From an uncultured Chitinophaga sp. (GTDB lineage: Bacteria > Bacteroidota > Bacteroidia > Chitinophagales > Chitinophagaceae): a stretch of 64,000 nucleotides of DNA. Both the position numbers and the translations under genes were made by a program. A model generated the notes under the pieces. The model saw only the letters and a list, made by a program, of their open reading frames with translations. It searched no databases and was not told where the DNA came from. The stretch spans positions 1 to 64,000 of the forward strand of contig NZ_CABHOU010000101.1 of the NCBI RefSeq assembly GCF_902168175.1, read 5' to 3'. Positions within the stretch are counted from its first letter, which is position 1. Each line of letters begins with the position of its first letter. This document shows, piece after piece, positions 63,325 to 64,000 of this stretch.

Positions 63325-63354
63325 ACAAAAAAAAGCCACTCAAACGAGCGGCTT
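63325..63354 (-). terminator. Terminator of the DUF6089 gene
   Basis: AAAAGCCGCTC/GAGTGGCTTTT stem on the minus strand (one G-U), followed by T-run; about 25 bases after the stop codon. Confidence 0.75.
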
Positions 63355-63378
63355 TTCCTATCAGTATAAATACATTAA

Positions 63379-64000
63379 TTACATCCTGAAACACTTGGAG
63401 AAGTTGGTCAAACGCCCCCTGCCAGTACCGGAACCAGCTAAACGGTAAGTGAGTGTAAGACCGCTGAACACGTACCAGTCCTTCTTCTTAGGATTACCCC
63501 TGATCGTACCATCGGGCGGATAAGTAGTGGGTGGTAAAAAGTGGCCGGTTTCATCGCCGCGAAACGCAAGATCTACGGCCTGTTGACCAGCATAGGCCAG
63601 CAAAGTATTTTCATCAATATAAGTATTACTTACATCATCAAGATAATCGGTAAAGGTTTTACGCCAGCCAATTTCAACACCCAGTGTAAGGTTATCCGTT
63701 AGTATGTATTTGGCACCGAAACCGAAAGGAAGCGACACCTGGTAAAGACTGTACATCGGCCTTTCCGGGTATTGAGGAAGCCCCTGCCCTTCTGTTCTTA
63801 AGGGGCGAAGTGGTGTCCATTCGCCATTAGCGTTTTTAGCCTTGGGATAAAAGCTGAACATACCTACACCACCGAATATATATGGCGTAAACCCCGTTTC
63901 ATCGATATCCATGAAATTAAGTTCGCCCATTACGGCACCTTCCCAAATATTAGATTTGAAGCTGAGGTTACGTTGTAAAAGACTGCGGTCTGAGTTAGTA
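63379..64000 (-). CDS. DUF6089 family outer membrane protein, 5' end cut by window edge
   Basis: 206 residues present. The frame is open to base 63999 without a start, so the N-terminus lies beyond the window; an internal ATG at 63930 is not the start. The sequence around NLSFKSNIWEGAVMGELNFMDI and TPYIFGGVGMFSFYPKAKNANGEW fits DUF6089, a small beta-barrel-like outer membrane family of Bacteroidota in the PorT/OmpA-like superfamily. Function unknown. Confidence 0.85.
   Translation of the reverse strand, partial: TNSDRSLLQRNLSFKSNIWEGAVMGELNFMDIDETGFTPYIFGGVGMFSFYPKAKNANGEWTPLRPLRTEGQGLPQYPERPMYSLYQVSLPFGFGAKYILTDNLTLGVEIGWRKTFTDYLDDVSNTYIDENTLLAYAGQQAVDLAFRGDETGHFLPPTTYPPDGTIRGNPKKKDWYVFSGLTLTYRLAGSGTGRGRLTNFSKCFRM

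Noticed and set aside
1..64000. tRNA, rRNA and CRISPR arrays.
   Set aside because: No cloverleaf-like segment with CCA end, no rRNA-like sequence and no regularly spaced repeats were noticed; a covariance-model scan was not possible.

Overview
The window looks like a chromosomal segment of a Bacteroidota bacterium of the Chitinophagaceae type (Chitinophaga or a close relative). The evidence is two SusC/SusD pairs, a FecI/FecR cascade, a SusR-like regulator, LytTR two-component signalling, many secreted glycoside hydrolases with Bacteroidota signal peptides, and promoters with the Bacteroidota -7 motif TAnnTTTG. No rRNA, tRNA, CRISPR array, transposase or phage gene was seen. The taxonomic call is inference from gene content.

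Layout, left to right. (1) 1-6312: plant or fungal glycan enzymes (pectinesterase cut by the left edge, a GH43, a GH92), two small accessory genes, and a 760-base gap holding a 43-bp inverted repeat and decayed repeat copies. (2) 6466-21569, minus strand: a tightly packed six-gene operon, transcribed in the order CHAT protease, tandem STAND NTPase with membrane anchor and propeller, caspase-like protease, MoxR AAA+ ATPase, vWA protein, and a 1629-residue multidomain protein. The last has three degenerate caspase/CHAT modules and two C-terminal prokaryotic YEATS domains. This is the most remarkable part of the window. It matches the general plan of the MoxR-vWA 'ternary' conflict systems that Aravind and colleagues predicted computationally, but in a particularly protease-rich form. 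An Imm22-like gene lies just upstream. (3) 22410-32011: ECF sigma factor, FecR anti-sigma factor, SusC, SusD and a metzincin-type metalloprotease, probably a peptide or protein uptake locus. (4) 32131-40566: LytTR protein, Crp/Fnr regulator, GH43 arabinanase-like enzyme, beta-barrel receptor, LytS/LytR-type pair and an APC permease. (5) 40610-50930, minus strand: a Sus-like polysaccharide utilisation locus with SusR-like regulator, SusC, SusD, GH71/GH99-like enzyme and SusB-type GH97. (6) 51254-64000: mostly housekeeping and singletons (PAP2 phosphatase, Upf1-like helicase, saccharopine dehydrogenase-like enzyme, TrmN6, GH29 fucosidase, TsaD, ABC permease, RF3, a small secreted protein, and a DUF6089 protein cut by the right edge).

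How the conflict operon may work (inference): the STAND protein senses a trigger through its propeller and oligomerises at the membrane. CHAT and caspase are the two intact cysteine proteases. MoxR with the vWA protein acts as an ATP-driven remodeller, and the giant pseudo-protease protein serves as scaffold, decoy or substrate. The predicted outcome is host-cell death or containment after infection. No experimental evidence is available from the sequence.

Limits: all calls are from reading the sequence. Residue positions for long proteins are approximate unless a residue is named. Domain names for divergent modules need profile searches.
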